Positions 46,375 to 56,300 of a stretch of 64,000 nt of DNA are shown piece after piece. Location of the stretch: positions 14,989,001 through 15,053,000 of the forward strand of contig CM065804.1 in the NCBI GenBank assembly GCA_033398695.1, in the 5' to 3' direction. Source of the stretch: Orobanche coerulescens. Its lineage: Eukaryota; Streptophyta; Magnoliopsida; Lamiales; Orobanchaceae. The notes below the pieces were generated by a model that saw only the letters and a program-made list of their open reading frames with translations, was not told the origin of the DNA and did no database searches. Position numbers and translations under genes: made by a program. Each line of letters begins with the position of its first letter. Position 1 is the first letter of the stretch.

Positions 46375-47457
46375 ATGGCACCGAAGAAATCATCAAAAGG
46401 AAAAGAAAAGGTCGGTTCGTCATCTCAAGGTCCGGCACCACCGCAAAGAAATCAAAACACAAAGTGCATTAAGGAAAGATTGTTCAATCTTGATGACTTT
46501 ATTGGCGATTCGGATAGAGACACTATCACAAGCCCTTTCATCCAAAAATTCATTGACAACGGCTGGGAAAAATTCGTTTCCGATCTCCCGAATGGTAACC
46601 CGACGTTGACCCAAAACTTTTACAATTCTTTCAACAAGTCCATTGGGCAGGTAGGGTCGCCTACTTATCATCAGACTACTGTGAATGAGAAATCGATTAA
46701 TTTTTCACCGGATGTCATTAACAAGTATTTGGGGGTTAATTGTACTAACGCGGTTGACATTTCTATCTTACCTAATGAAGAGGTGCCGGATGATAGGGCT
46801 TTACGCTGGGCGTTAGTGAGTGAGTTGCATGACAGTATTGGGATGATCAAACCCCGATACAACCAGGCGGACCTAATTGATGATGCTTGGTACTTATGGA
46901 TGTGGGCGACCAGGAGTATTTACCCGACCTCGACTCTGACGACGGTTTCCATTGGCCACCTGCGAGGCTTATTTGCTATCCGCCGAGGGGTAAAAATGGA
47001 TTTGGGGACACACATTTATACTACGATTTGTCACTATGCCGGCATGGTCCCGACTAGGCAGAAGATGCCATACCCCTGCCTTATCACCGGTATTTGCAGG
47101 AACCAGAGAGTAAAAATTTCGGCGGGAGGTGATATATTAACACATGGGGATCGACTGAACGGCCGGAGAAGTATATTTCGAAGTACTCAGTTGAAAAGCA
47201 AACGGGCACGTTTGGAACCCGAGGAGGATAGTAGCTACGAGGAGGAAGATGAGGCCGAGGAGGATGACGGTGATGACTTGACGCCTTTTGAGGAAAATTT
47301 GCTTGAAAGAATTCGGGGATTAGAAACATCCCAGGCTGAAATTGTGAGAAATCAGAATGAAATAATAGAGCGACAATTAGAAACGGAGAAGTTCTTTGAA
47401 AAGCTTTTCCGTTTTCTAAACATCCCTGACGACACACCTGGAGGATCAAAAATCTAA
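46375..47457 (+). CDS. Athila third ORF, plant transposon-protein domain
   Basis: An intact 360-codon ORF, the only long undamaged one in the nest. The N-terminus is basic (KKSSKGKEKVG, nuclear-signal-like). Residues about 30-260 resemble the 'putative plant transposon protein' / ATHILA ORF family found downstream of pol in Athila elements (motifs NFSPDVINKYLGV, WYLWMWATRSIYPTSTLT, GLFAIRRGVKMDLG). Residues about 280-302 are very acidic, and about 308-345 have coiled-coil heptads (LLERIRGLETSQAEI). No signal peptide or membrane segment is seen, so an envelope role is not supported. Its function is unknown. The ATG directly follows an acceptor-like TTTCAGGT. Confidence 0.8.
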   Translation: MAPKKSSKGKEKVGSSSQGPAPPQRNQNTKCIKERLFNLDDFIGDSDRDTITSPFIQKFIDNGWEKFVSDLPNGNPTLTQNFYNSFNKSIGQVGSPTYHQTTVNEKSINFSPDVINKYLGVNCTNAVDISILPNEEVPDDRALRWALVSELHDSIGMIKPRYNQADLIDDAWYLWMWATRSIYPTSTLTTVSIGHLRGLFAIRRGVKMDLGTHIYTTICHYAGMVPTRQKMPYPCLITGICRNQRVKISAGGDILTHGDRLNGRRSIFRSTQLKSKRARLEPEEDSSYEEEDEAEEDDGDDLTPFEENLLERIRGLETSQAEIVRNQNEIIERQLETEKFFEKLFRFLNIPDDTPGGSKI

Positions 47458-48785
47458 AATTTCAGGGAGTTTTCTATTTTCTCACTTGCTTTTTAATTCT
47501 AAAAAACTCGGGACAGTTTTACTTTTAAGTTTGGGGGTGTTTTCGTACTTGTGTGTTTATTTTGTTGATTTTTGAACTATGATGTTTATTTTGATTTTGA
47601 TTGTGGTATGTTTTGATTAGTGTATTGTGTGGTGTGTTTTTATTATTTGGCATTGATTAGGTTTAGTGAATATATATATATATATATAATTTATAGTATT
47701 TTGATTTTTGAGATTTCTAGATCTGGCCAAAACACCAATAAATTAGCTATATACAAGCTTCTAAAATCGTTTTAACCGGTAAAATTTTTTTTGTATATTC
47801 CAAAATTTTTGAAGCCTTAATCTCTCTTTCCGAGCCTTGTAATTATCATATGAAATCGAGTCATTCGTTACCTTGAGAAAAGAAAAATCAATTGGTTGAT
47901 GAAAAATAAAACTGAAATTTACTTAATTTGTGGAGTTTTTGATTTTTCATGCTTAACTAAAAAATGATTTTCTGCAAAAATTCTATTCCCTAAAAAAAAA
48001 AAGATTCATTGGTGAAAAGAGCTACACGTTAGCAAATAACGGTGTGAAAGCTATCACCTAAAAAAATAAATGACGAAAAGGATAAGTGTTGAGCAGCAAC
48101 AGCTGCCTAATTTTGGAAGTCTTAAATTTTGCGAAAAATAAAGGACTAACCATTGTTGGTGCGTAGATGCCGTCTCAGAAAAATTGGTGAAAAGAGCTAC
48201 ACGTTAGCAAATAACGGTGTGAAAGCTATCACTTTTTTACAAAAAAAAATAATGAGATAGAAATTGTGTTAGTGAAAAGAGCTACACGTTAGCAAATAAC
48301 GGTGTGAAAGCTATCACTAAAAGGGATGTAGTTTATGAGCAGATTTGAATTAATTAGCAGCTGAATTTCAATACACTCAATTTTGTGAAAATCACAATAT
48401 TTGATGACGCCAATGAAATTCTTCTTCATATTGAGTCGAAAAATAAACGAGTGATCGAGAGCAACCATTAAAGGGAGTCGTGTGTATCACGAGTGGGAAA
48501 GAAATAATCAACCTTTTGGGGGGGAAACCTTGATTTTGGAATTACAAAATAAAAACCGTGTTTTAACTTAAAAAACATTAGTAGATTTATTTTGAATCTT
48601 GATTCATTTCTATCTACTGTATAAAGCTGGTTGTTGTGTATTTATGGCATTTTGATCTCCTTTTCTCTTTTTATATTTTAATTTATGTGTGTATTAATTT
48701 TCTTATTTTACTTTTATTTTTATTTTTGGAGTGTGAATAATAAAGAGTCTTGCTCGGGACTAGCAAGAATTCATGTTTGGGGGTG
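47458..48785 (+). other. Athila 3' region and PPT
   Basis: Non-coding. It holds a short TA run (about 47670-47690), three copies of a stem-loop repeat (48011-48317), long A or T tracts and the PPT GTTTGGGGGTG (48775-48785) against the 3' LTR. Intensely T-rich near 48650-48740. Confidence 0.75.
48011..48317 (+). repeat. Three copies of a 47-bp stem-loop
   Basis: Near-identical units at 48011-48057, 48186-48232 and 48271-48317. Each can fold AGCT-ACACGTTA / TAACGGTGT-AGCT with a GCAAA loop and one bulge. The sequence between units differs, so conservation is confined to the hairpin. Possibly an RNA packaging, transport or 3'-end signal. Confidence 0.8.
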
Positions 48786-50369
48786 TGATAAGTGTCAGTT
48801 TTGTACACTTATACATGGTTTGTATCGAGAAAATTCACCCATAATTAAGCTAGTCTACTCGTTTTTTGCTTTTAATTAATTAGTTTTAATAATTTTATTT
48901 TTATCGGATGATGATCGGATTAAATAACTGAATTACTCAAGAAACAACATGTTTAATAAATATTCTATTTATTGAATTTTGATATATTCATGTTGTAGGG
49001 CTTTCCGAGATGAATTCGGTAGTCTTTCCGGATTCAAAATCAGAGTTATATATCAAAAGTTATCATCCGAAAAAGATCTGGGGCAAAAACGCAAAGTCTG
49101 AGAAATTCTGGGCTGAAAACGTAACTATCAAAGCTTCAAGTGAACAAATTTACGAAGCCACGTTACGGCCGTAACATTCAGGAGTTACGGCCGTAAGTCA
49201 CCCTTGTTACGGCCGTAACTCCTGAATGTTACGGCCGTAACTCTTGACAGATTGCTATGATTTATCTAATTTCTTATACTTTTTGTGTATTATTGAGGGG
49301 ATGGCTGGCATTGATCCGATCTAATGTAATAATGCTGGAGTTTTGGAGCTATTAGATGACTTTAGGTGTATAGATAGACCCCTTAGATCCTTCATCATTC
49401 ATCATTCATCTTATAATTTTCCATTTTTTGTAAATTTTTCTTTTTGTGTGAAGAACACACTTGTGTTCTTGAGTGATCTTTGTAAGTGTGGTATAACATA
49501 TGTTGTTCAGAGAGTTTATTGTTTCTATCTCCTTTATCTACTAAGGGAGTTAGGATCAATTCTTTCTCTTGATTCAACTAATAATGACCACACAAGCTTG
49601 TAATATGTGTAATAAACCCTTCATGGGCTAAGTAATCTTTAGTTGGGATTATAAACAAGGTTAGTCATGTTATTTATGTTTGTATAAAGATCTATTGTGA
49701 ATTACTTATTATTGTGTGTGATTTTTATTGTTTTAACTATCTTTATTTATTTGGCCAATAAATGACGATATTTATGGTCTTCATATGTTTCGAAAGAAAA
49801 TATGTTTGATTAGATCAAATGATCTTCACTCTAAGTTGTTCTAGGGGATAGAAATATACCTCTAGTACTTAGATGATTCTTTGAGTTATTTTCATAAATC
49901 CTAATGCTATGTATTGAAGCCAATCAACATAGAAATATAGTGGATTGATTCAATATGTAAGGGCGTTTTATAGTTCGAAAGAGAAACCGTCTTTTTAAGG
50001 AAAATCGAATCTACACAACATAATAAGTAAATTCGTCTTATGATCTCCTATACATCTTTTATAACTAATGACGAACTAAGTTTGTAATCCCAACTATTTC
50101 ATTTTATCGTTTAATCAATCTATTATTATTGCAATATTTTTATTTCCTTAATATATAAGAACTATTATTGCATTTTCTTTGCAATTATTAAACCAAACTT
50201 TTGAATTGTGTGTTTCACTCATCTTAGTATCTATAAAAATAGATTAATAGTGTATAATTCAAATTATAACTAAACTTCCTTGTGGGATCGATAAACCGGA
50301 CTCAAAAAGTCCACTTTACTACTTGATACGATATCGTGCACTTGCGATAGTTACACTAAAAGCGTGTCA
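48786..50369 (+). repeat. Athila 3' LTR
   Basis: 1584 bp partner of 20723-22309. All four TTACGGCCGTAA units (49163-49240) are intact. The TATA box is altered (TATAGATAG, about 49368). Followed by AAAAG (50370-50374). Confidence 0.94.
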
Positions 50370-50374
50370 AAAAG

Positions 50375-50815
50375 TCCAAGTCTACTTCGGGTTATGTGTT
50401 TAGCCTGGGAGGTGGAGCCATTAGATGGAGGAGTGTGAAGCAGAAATGCATCTCGGACTCTACCATGAAAGCCGAGTACGTGTCAGCCTCTGAGGCAGCC
50501 AAGGAGGCAGTATGGCTCAAGTACTTCCTGCAGGACTTAGATGTGATTGCCGATTTGCCAGAGGGTATTACACTTTATTGTGATAATATTGGTGCAGTCG
50601 CAAATTCAAGGGAACCACGAGCCCATCAGGCAAGTAAACATATCAACCGCAAGTACCACATCATACGACACTTCGTAAAGGAAGGAGACGTAGTTATATC
50701 CAGGGTTGCATCGGGAGATAATCTTGCTGACCCTTTCACGAAAGGCCTACCTTCAAAAGTTTTTGAAAGGCATGTGGAAGGAATGGGATTACGGTGTATG
50801 GCAGCATTGCTTTGA
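50375..50815 (+). pseudogene. Copia RNase H, 3' piece
   Basis: 147 codons in frame with the 5' piece at 20722: [45 protein letters not shown] (catalytic Glu), YCDNIGAVA (Asp), [13 protein letters not shown] and the ending [24 protein letters not shown]. The stop TGA at 50813-50815 is the natural polyprotein end. This proves the Athila insertion lies inside the Copia coding region. Confidence 0.92.
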
Positions 50816-50891
50816 GTATAAGTGGGAGAAATGAGAGACTATGTAATAGAGTAGTATACTTAAAAGCATGTTTTGAGTATAAGTGGGAGAT
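50816..50891 (+). other. Copia 3' untranslated bit and PPT
   Basis: TATAAGTGGGAGA occurs twice (about 50818-50830 and 50878-50890); the second abuts TGTTAAG at 50892 and is the functional polypurine tract. Confidence 0.85.
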
Positions 50892-52378
50892 TGTTAAGAT
50901 TGTATACTGCAAAGCATACTTTATGCTTGTATTACCTAATTTCCCTGTTACTACCTATGAGAATATTAATTACATTTAATCACATATTTTGCATATTTAT
51001 TCACGTTATGGTTATGCAAATGAAATGTCTAATTATTTTATATTGTAGATAATGTGGTGTGTTGGTGTCACACGGAAGATCACATTATCGGTGCCTTATA
51101 AAATAATATAATAGTTCACAACCTATATAATTATTAGACAAATTATATAAAAGGTTGTAGTGTATGCTTGAGAATAGTTGGTCTTGACTATTAGCATACA
51201 TTAGCGTATTTGCATACGTTGAACTGGATCGAGGTGAGATAGTGTCTTCTCATCGTTGTAAGAAGAACGTAAATCTCGGATAATTATTATTTCTTAATTC
51301 TAAGTATATAATATTTAATTGTGTATTTATAATAATTATTGCTTTGATTTATCATAGGTGAGAGTCAAAATGATCGACTCAATAAGCCTCGTATCTTGGG
51401 CAATAATATTGTTTATACGACAGTTATTATTATTACTAGAAATCGTGTCCCGACTTGTGTGGGTTGATGATGTCCCCTTGAGGAGCTCGATAATGATTAT
51501 TATATTAAATCCTGCAGGTGGATTTAATTCCGATATAATAATAAGGTTCGAGTGGTACTACTCTTGGATAAGATATTAATTAATTAAAGCTGTCAGTAGC
51601 TTATAATTAATTAATAGACATTCGATATCTTAAATATGGGAAATAATATATTTAATAAAGAGCCCAATTTCGTAATTTGGGATTTTGGTAGAAAGTGCAA
51701 TATCAACTTTTTAGTGGACTCAGTTGATATTAATAGATTCATTATATGAGGAAGAGTCCTAATAAGGTAAGATGAATTTATTAGGGAGTCCTTCCATAAT
51801 CCTCCTTAAGATCCCTAGTAGTAGTCCAAGATCCTATAAATAGGATATCTTGGGTGTTGGCCGATTTTATCACATTCATACACAAGGAATTTCAATTTTT
51901 TCTTCTAAGTGTTTAATTGTGAATCTTGACTTGTGTCTTTGATTCCACAATTGAGAGAACACTTTTATTCTTGCTACATATCGGAATAACTTGAAGAAAA
52001 GAAAATCGAGAGTTGTGAGGGATAGGAATCGGCCGATCTCAAGGTTGTCCAAACAAGATCCGGTAGCTCGTTTCCCACACAACGTCCTGTTCAAGGCGGA
52101 TCATACTCTAGAAGATCTAAAGATAGAAATACAAGGTGATCAAGACGGAAGTAACCAATACTCTTCAAAAGGTAATATCCTATAATCTTTGGATCTAGAT
52201 TAGGATATTTTAATTATCAAGATATTTAATTAATAAATAATAAATAATATTTAAATTGCTTATTAGTCTTAGTAATTAATTAATTAGCATGACTAAATAG
52301 ATCTTATGCTCGTAGATGCATAAAACGCGATTATCATCTTTTCCAAACTTCGCTTCCGCTGCGTTTTACTTTCCAACA
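50892..52378 (+). repeat. Copia 3' LTR
   Basis: 1487 bp, matching 14380-15867. TATA at 51833-51841. It ends CTTTCCAACA, followed by GTTCC of the Tat-like element. Confidence 0.93.
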
Positions 52379-53269
52379 GTTCCACCGCGATCGTTTAGGA
52401 TAATGACGGGCGACCCAATCATTTGGCGAGCTATCTTCGGTCTTGTTTTTGTGATCTTCAATTTTGCGGATCCCTCGTGGAAAGCCGATTGTTTCGTCTT
52501 TGAGGAACCGTGCACGATCGCAGAGTTCGATGGACCGATCTCCATGACCGTGTCTTGTGCGCGAGGGACATTCCACCTGTAGGTTTGTCTCGCGACTCAC
52601 TTTATTGTGAGGGTCCTCCGTTAGGCTGCGCCCGCCTCGTATTTAAACGAAGGGCGTGCGGTCTTGGTGTGGAGGAGTCCTTACGCGGGGCGTCGTCGTA
52701 TTAATCGACTCCACGTCTGCGGCTTGTTAGCACTTTTCTACCTCGGATCGTCATGTTAGATGGCAATCCTCGACGGTATACATTGTGACGGGGGTCGGGA
52801 TGCGTCGCATTGTCCGGGTCCACCATGTTAGATGATGAACCTTTGAGGGCTGGCGAGCGTGTCCACAGATTTGTTTGGAGGGTCCTTTGGCTACGCCCGC
52901 CTCGTATTTAAACGAAGGGCGAGCGATCGCACCCCAAAGGAACCTAGCATGGATGAAGCTGTCTGTTCCATCGACTTCCAGGACCATGGTTGCAGTCTTC
53001 TACCTCAGATCATCATGTTAGATGGTGATCCTCGACGGTATACGTTGTGCTGAGGGAAGCGATCTCGTGCCTAGGTTCATCATGTTAGATGATGAACTTT
53101 AGATGGCGATCGAGTCCTCCATTTCTGGAGATGTTTCTTGGGCAGTAGCCTTTTGTTGTACTTTAGCCTTCGGGCGACCATGTTTGATTTTGGCGATCGG
53201 ACTAGGAGACTAGCGATCGTTGTTTTGATGCCGATCGCAGCGCTTGATCCTTTCCGCCCGGGGTTTCGG
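52379..53269 (-). other. Tat-like element interior, non-coding, with tandem duplication
   Basis: A unit of about 265 bp occurs twice (about 52608-52877 and 52878-53150), marked by CGCCCGCCTCGTATTTAAAC, CATGTTAGATGG and CCTCGACGGTATAC blocks in the same order. GCGATCG motifs are frequent. No pol motif on either strand. Confidence 0.75.
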
Positions 53270-54749
53270 CTATGTTACTAGACTGTCCAGCTTGCCCTCC
53301 TCGAACAATCTCCAGAGTTGTCTGAGGAGGTCGCAGCATTGTTCGGTGTTGTGGCCGGGACTCTTATGGTAAGCACAAAATTTGTTGCGGTCTAGATGAC
53401 CGTGGTCCCTTACCGCCTTCGGCTTGCTTAGCCGCTCGCGCCCCTGGATGGCGTATAAAATATGAGCCGGAGATAGATTGAGGTTGTGGTAGAGATGGGC
53501 TTCCACATCCTAGAAGGTCCTGAAATCACCGGGTGGCTTGGCGACCGCCTTGTTTGAATTGGCGATCGCCGTTTCTACCCCATCATCTTGGCGAAGGGCG
53601 AGCAAACTCCGCCTGGCCAAAAAGTCTTCGGTCTTGGCGCGGAAGATTGCGTAATCGGGGGTATGTCCTTCGTAAGGTGTCTGAACATGGGCGAAAGACC
53701 ATTGAATCCCCCTAGGACCGAGTAGAGGGCGATCTCGTCGCTTACGGGCTCGCCGTTGAGGATTATCTCATCCACCCGATCGATGTAGTCGGCGTCGGTC
53801 TCGTCTTCCCCCTGCCTGATTTTCATAATGCAATGGGGACCTTCTGGTCGAGCGACCTTGGCGGCGAAGTACGTTGTGAAGTCGTTCGCCAGTTGTTCAA
53901 AGGAACTAATTGATCGCGGTGGCAGTGAGATGTACCACCTATGGGCCAGATCGCCAATGTTAACGGGAACATTCGGCACCTGGTCGCGTCTGATGCCCCG
54001 CATCTGGTCATGTAGATCCAAAACTTGCTCAGGTGAGTCTCGGGGTCCGATCTACCCTTGTATAAAGGCGTTTGAGGAGGAGTGATCCTTGGCTGCACGG
54101 GGGCGAGTTCGATCTGGACCGCGAGCGGCTCGCTCGGCCCAGCGATCTTTCTCTTGGCGCCTGCCCCAGGTTCTAGGAGCGCCTTCATGCGATCGAGCTG
54201 GAGTTGCATCGCGGCCATCGCCGTAGCTTGGTTGCTCATGGTTTGGCTCTCGGAGCGGGAGCCTAGGCGATCGTGTGCCGATCTCCTGGCTCCGCGGTAG
54301 GTGATGAGGTCGTCGCCGCCGATCTTGGTTCTTCGGCGAGGAGGATCCAGATGGCTGGTCTGCCTTATGGGAGTTGGGTAATCTGAACTCCTAGTGACGG
54401 ATTCGGGCTCTGTCGTCTCATGGCTGGGGCCAGAATGGCCCGGCCGCCATGATGGGTCGCTGCTTAGGCGGCTGAAAATGGAACCGTCCCGCCTCGCGAG
54501 TGCTTCTGCTCGTGAATCGGGGCTTCCTGACGATCGCTCGACAAGTAACCCCTCGAGCTTCCGTTTGCCCGCGCGGCGGATGGCTGAGGGGGTAATGGCG
54601 GGCGCATCGAATGCTCTCCGTAGCTCCCTTAGGAAAGCCATAGCCTCCTCGATCTGTTCCGCAGTTTGGAACTAGTCGAGCGAAAGGCTGGGGCCGTCCT
54701 TCAGGTGCGGGATCGAGAGTCTCGCGCCGCCGCGGCTACCCTCTGTCAT
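53270..54749 (-). pseudogene. Tat-like gag, broken
   Basis: The best start is ATG at 54749 (MTEGSRGGARLSIPHLKDG). TAG at 54672-54674 interrupts, then AEQIEEAMAFLRELRRAFD continues (open from 54641). Capsid motifs are PLYKGRSDPETHLSKFWIYMTRCGASDATRCRMFPLTL, one frameshift near 53960, then GDLAHRWYISLPPRSISSFEQLANDFTTYFA and IRQGEDETDADYIDR (to 53575). A further shift leads to the C-terminal FCAYHKSPGHNTEQC (about 53370-53420), the modified CCHC motif of Tat/Ogre-type gag, and LRQLWRLFEEGKLD. It would form particles with pol supplied by a relative, but this copy is dead. Confidence 0.82.
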
Positions 54750-54958
54750 GGGTTGGGGCTCGGATTGAGCCGTAATAAGGTGTCCGGCGGATCGGAGAGT
54801 GGATCTCTTTGATGTGGTGGCGGACGTAATGAATCTGAAGGTTTTTCTTTGAAGAACAGTGAGTGTTTCTTCAAGTATATGCCCCGGAGAATAGTGAGTG
54901 TTCTTCGAGACGGTCAGAATAAAAATGAAGGTTGAAAAGCCCTTCTTCTAGCGCCAAT
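54750..54958 (-). other. Tat-like element PBS and leader
   Basis: The minus strand from 54957 has TTGGCGCTAGAAGAAGGGC, an imperfect TGGCGCC-type PBS, then about 190 bp of leader similar to 2033-2222 of fragment E. Confidence 0.8.
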
Positions 54959-55872
54959 TGTTGCTACCCAAAATATTATCCGGAGATGATATTGTTGGAA
55001 TGGATGGGTAGCAAACAAAATGCGAGAGCACGTCCGTGGGGAAGTAAATAACACAGGATTTGCCGGGTTTGTTAGGCCCGGGCTTGAATGCTCTCGCGAG
55101 ATGTTATTAATACGAATACGTTGGAGTACAAATATTATTGTAAGAGTATAATTACAATGAGTGTAAAAGACTCTAGTTATCTAGCTCTTGAGTGCTGGTG
55201 CATGAGTTCTTGAACTGCAGGGAGTTCTTACTTCTGCCGACCGTCTTTTGGTAAAGAGGTTCTGAGAGAGAAAATACCGAGAGAGAAGCAGCCAGAAAAG
55301 CCGAGAGATTTCCGAGTGCAGGAAGCCTTCTATTTATAGGAGGAGTTGGGATGTATTTTCCTGACGGGCGATCACCTTTCCTGTATTATAATAAGGGGCG
55401 ATCGTCTGTAGCACATGGGCTGATTGCCTTAAAGTCCGCGGCTGCTGCTGGCATCCAGCTGTGCGAACCAATGATAGGACCACACGCGTCTCTTGTCGCT
55501 GTCCCGGGAGGTCCCACCTTGGACCTTTCGGCGGGTTTGTCGGTAGGTGAGAAGATGATGACAGACTGGGTTCATCGATCCATGTTCTACGGCGCCTTTT
55601 CCGGATCTGCATGTGGGTCTCTATTCCGAGTTTCGGCCTTCGCAGTCTTCACGGATGCGGGCTTCACGTGGCATGAGGCGGTCGTCCATGATCAGGTACT
55701 TGGGACGATCGCTAGCTGCCTGTAGGCGATCGCCTTGGCAGTCGATCGCTCGGCGCTGGGTCTTGCTCTTTGTCCTTCGATCGGCAAGTCTGCCTTGGTC
55801 TATTTGACTCTGGTTCGGTCGCCCGGTCTTTGTGCCGATTGCCTGTTGAGGTGTATAAATCTCGACACAACA
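54959..55872 (-). repeat. Tat-like element 5' LTR
   Basis: 914 bp, partner of 13420-14331, with GATCG palindromes (55363-55845) and TATAAATAG (about 55332-55340) in minus-strand sense. The TGAAC duplicate follows at 55873-55877. Confidence 0.92.
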
Positions 55873-55877
55873 TGAAC

Positions 55878-56300
55878 CTTGTTCGGAAGTAACATCTTTT
55901 GGTACTACTAGTTCTTTTATTCGAAGTGGATCGGATTTTGAACTTCTATATTCTCGAATCTGTCGACTCGTTTATGTTCGTTGACATTTTCTGAGCTTCT
56001 CCTGCCCCTTGCTTTTGTTGATCGAACGAGTGTGATTGTTCGGATAATCGACTTGATTGTATTATCTGTTTGATGACACTTGTCACTTGTTGGTTTTATT
56101 ATGTCTCTACCGGTGGCGTTGTGTTGGTTGTCGTGGAGCGTGTTTTCACACCGTATATTCCTTTGCGTTGCTTGTAACGTTTCGCCGTTGGGCGTAAGTT
56201 ACACGTTTCTTGTGTATCTCATTGAGTTTTCCTGGTGGGATATTGCATCTCCTTACTTATTTTAAGTTTCGGGACGAAACTTCTTTTAAGGAGGGTAGTA
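55878..56300 (+). other. Tekay-1 internal 3' end and PPT
   Basis: Mostly non-coding. It ends with the hairpin GTTTCGGGACGAAAC (56267-56281) and CTTTTAAGGAGGGTAGTA against the 3' LTR. This pair (hairpin then PPT) recurs in A, B and C and in known Tekay/Del elements. Confidence 0.8.

Larger units (their letters stand above)
20723..50369 (+). mobile_element. Athila-like Gypsy with extra ORF, split by A
   Basis: LTRs 20723-22309 and 48786-50369 start TGATAAGTGT and end AGCGTGTCA. The target duplication AAAAG (20718-20722 and 50370-50374) is perfect. The PBS TGGCGCCGTTGTCGGGGA (22316-22333) is the Athila-type site and GTTTGGGGGTG (48775-48785) is the PPT. Gag, protease, RT, RNase H and integrase follow Gypsy order, then a third ORF. 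Element A is inserted between RNase H and integrase. By eye I count roughly 25 differences between LTRs of about 1585 bp, suggesting a fairly young insertion. Pol has several one-base shifts and a stop. Confidence 0.94.
14380..52378 (+). mobile_element. Copia element interrupted by an Athila insertion
   Basis: LTRs 14380-15867 (1488 bp) and 50892-52378 (1487 bp) have TGTTA...CAACA ends. The PBS TGGTATCGGAGCC (15870-15882) and PPT AAGTGGGAGAT (50881-50891) fit Copia. The domain order gag, protease, integrase, RT, RNase H is diagnostic of Copia. The Athila element (20723-50369) sits inside the RNase H coding region. No perfect target duplication is visible (GGTTT before, GTTCC after). Premature stops and a frameshift inactivate pol. 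Confidence 0.93.
13420..55872 (-). mobile_element. Tat-like gag-only Gypsy element (non-autonomous)
   Basis: LTRs are 54959-55872 (5' in its sense) and 13420-14331 (3'), with TGTTG...CAACA ends and the target duplication TGAAC (13415-13419 and 55873-55877). A TTGGCGCTAGAAGAAGGG PBS lies inside the 5' LTR (about 54939-54957) and a GCTGGGGGCAAT purine tract precedes the 3' LTR (14332-14343). After removing the nested Copia, the internal region is about 2.6 kb with a broken gag and no pol. Gag without pol between LTRs matches the terminal-repeat-with-gag type of dependent element. Fragment E is a relative. Confidence 0.9.

Noticed and set aside
46375..47457. Envelope protein
   Set aside because: No signal peptide or transmembrane segment; the similarity is to the plant transposon-protein domain instead.
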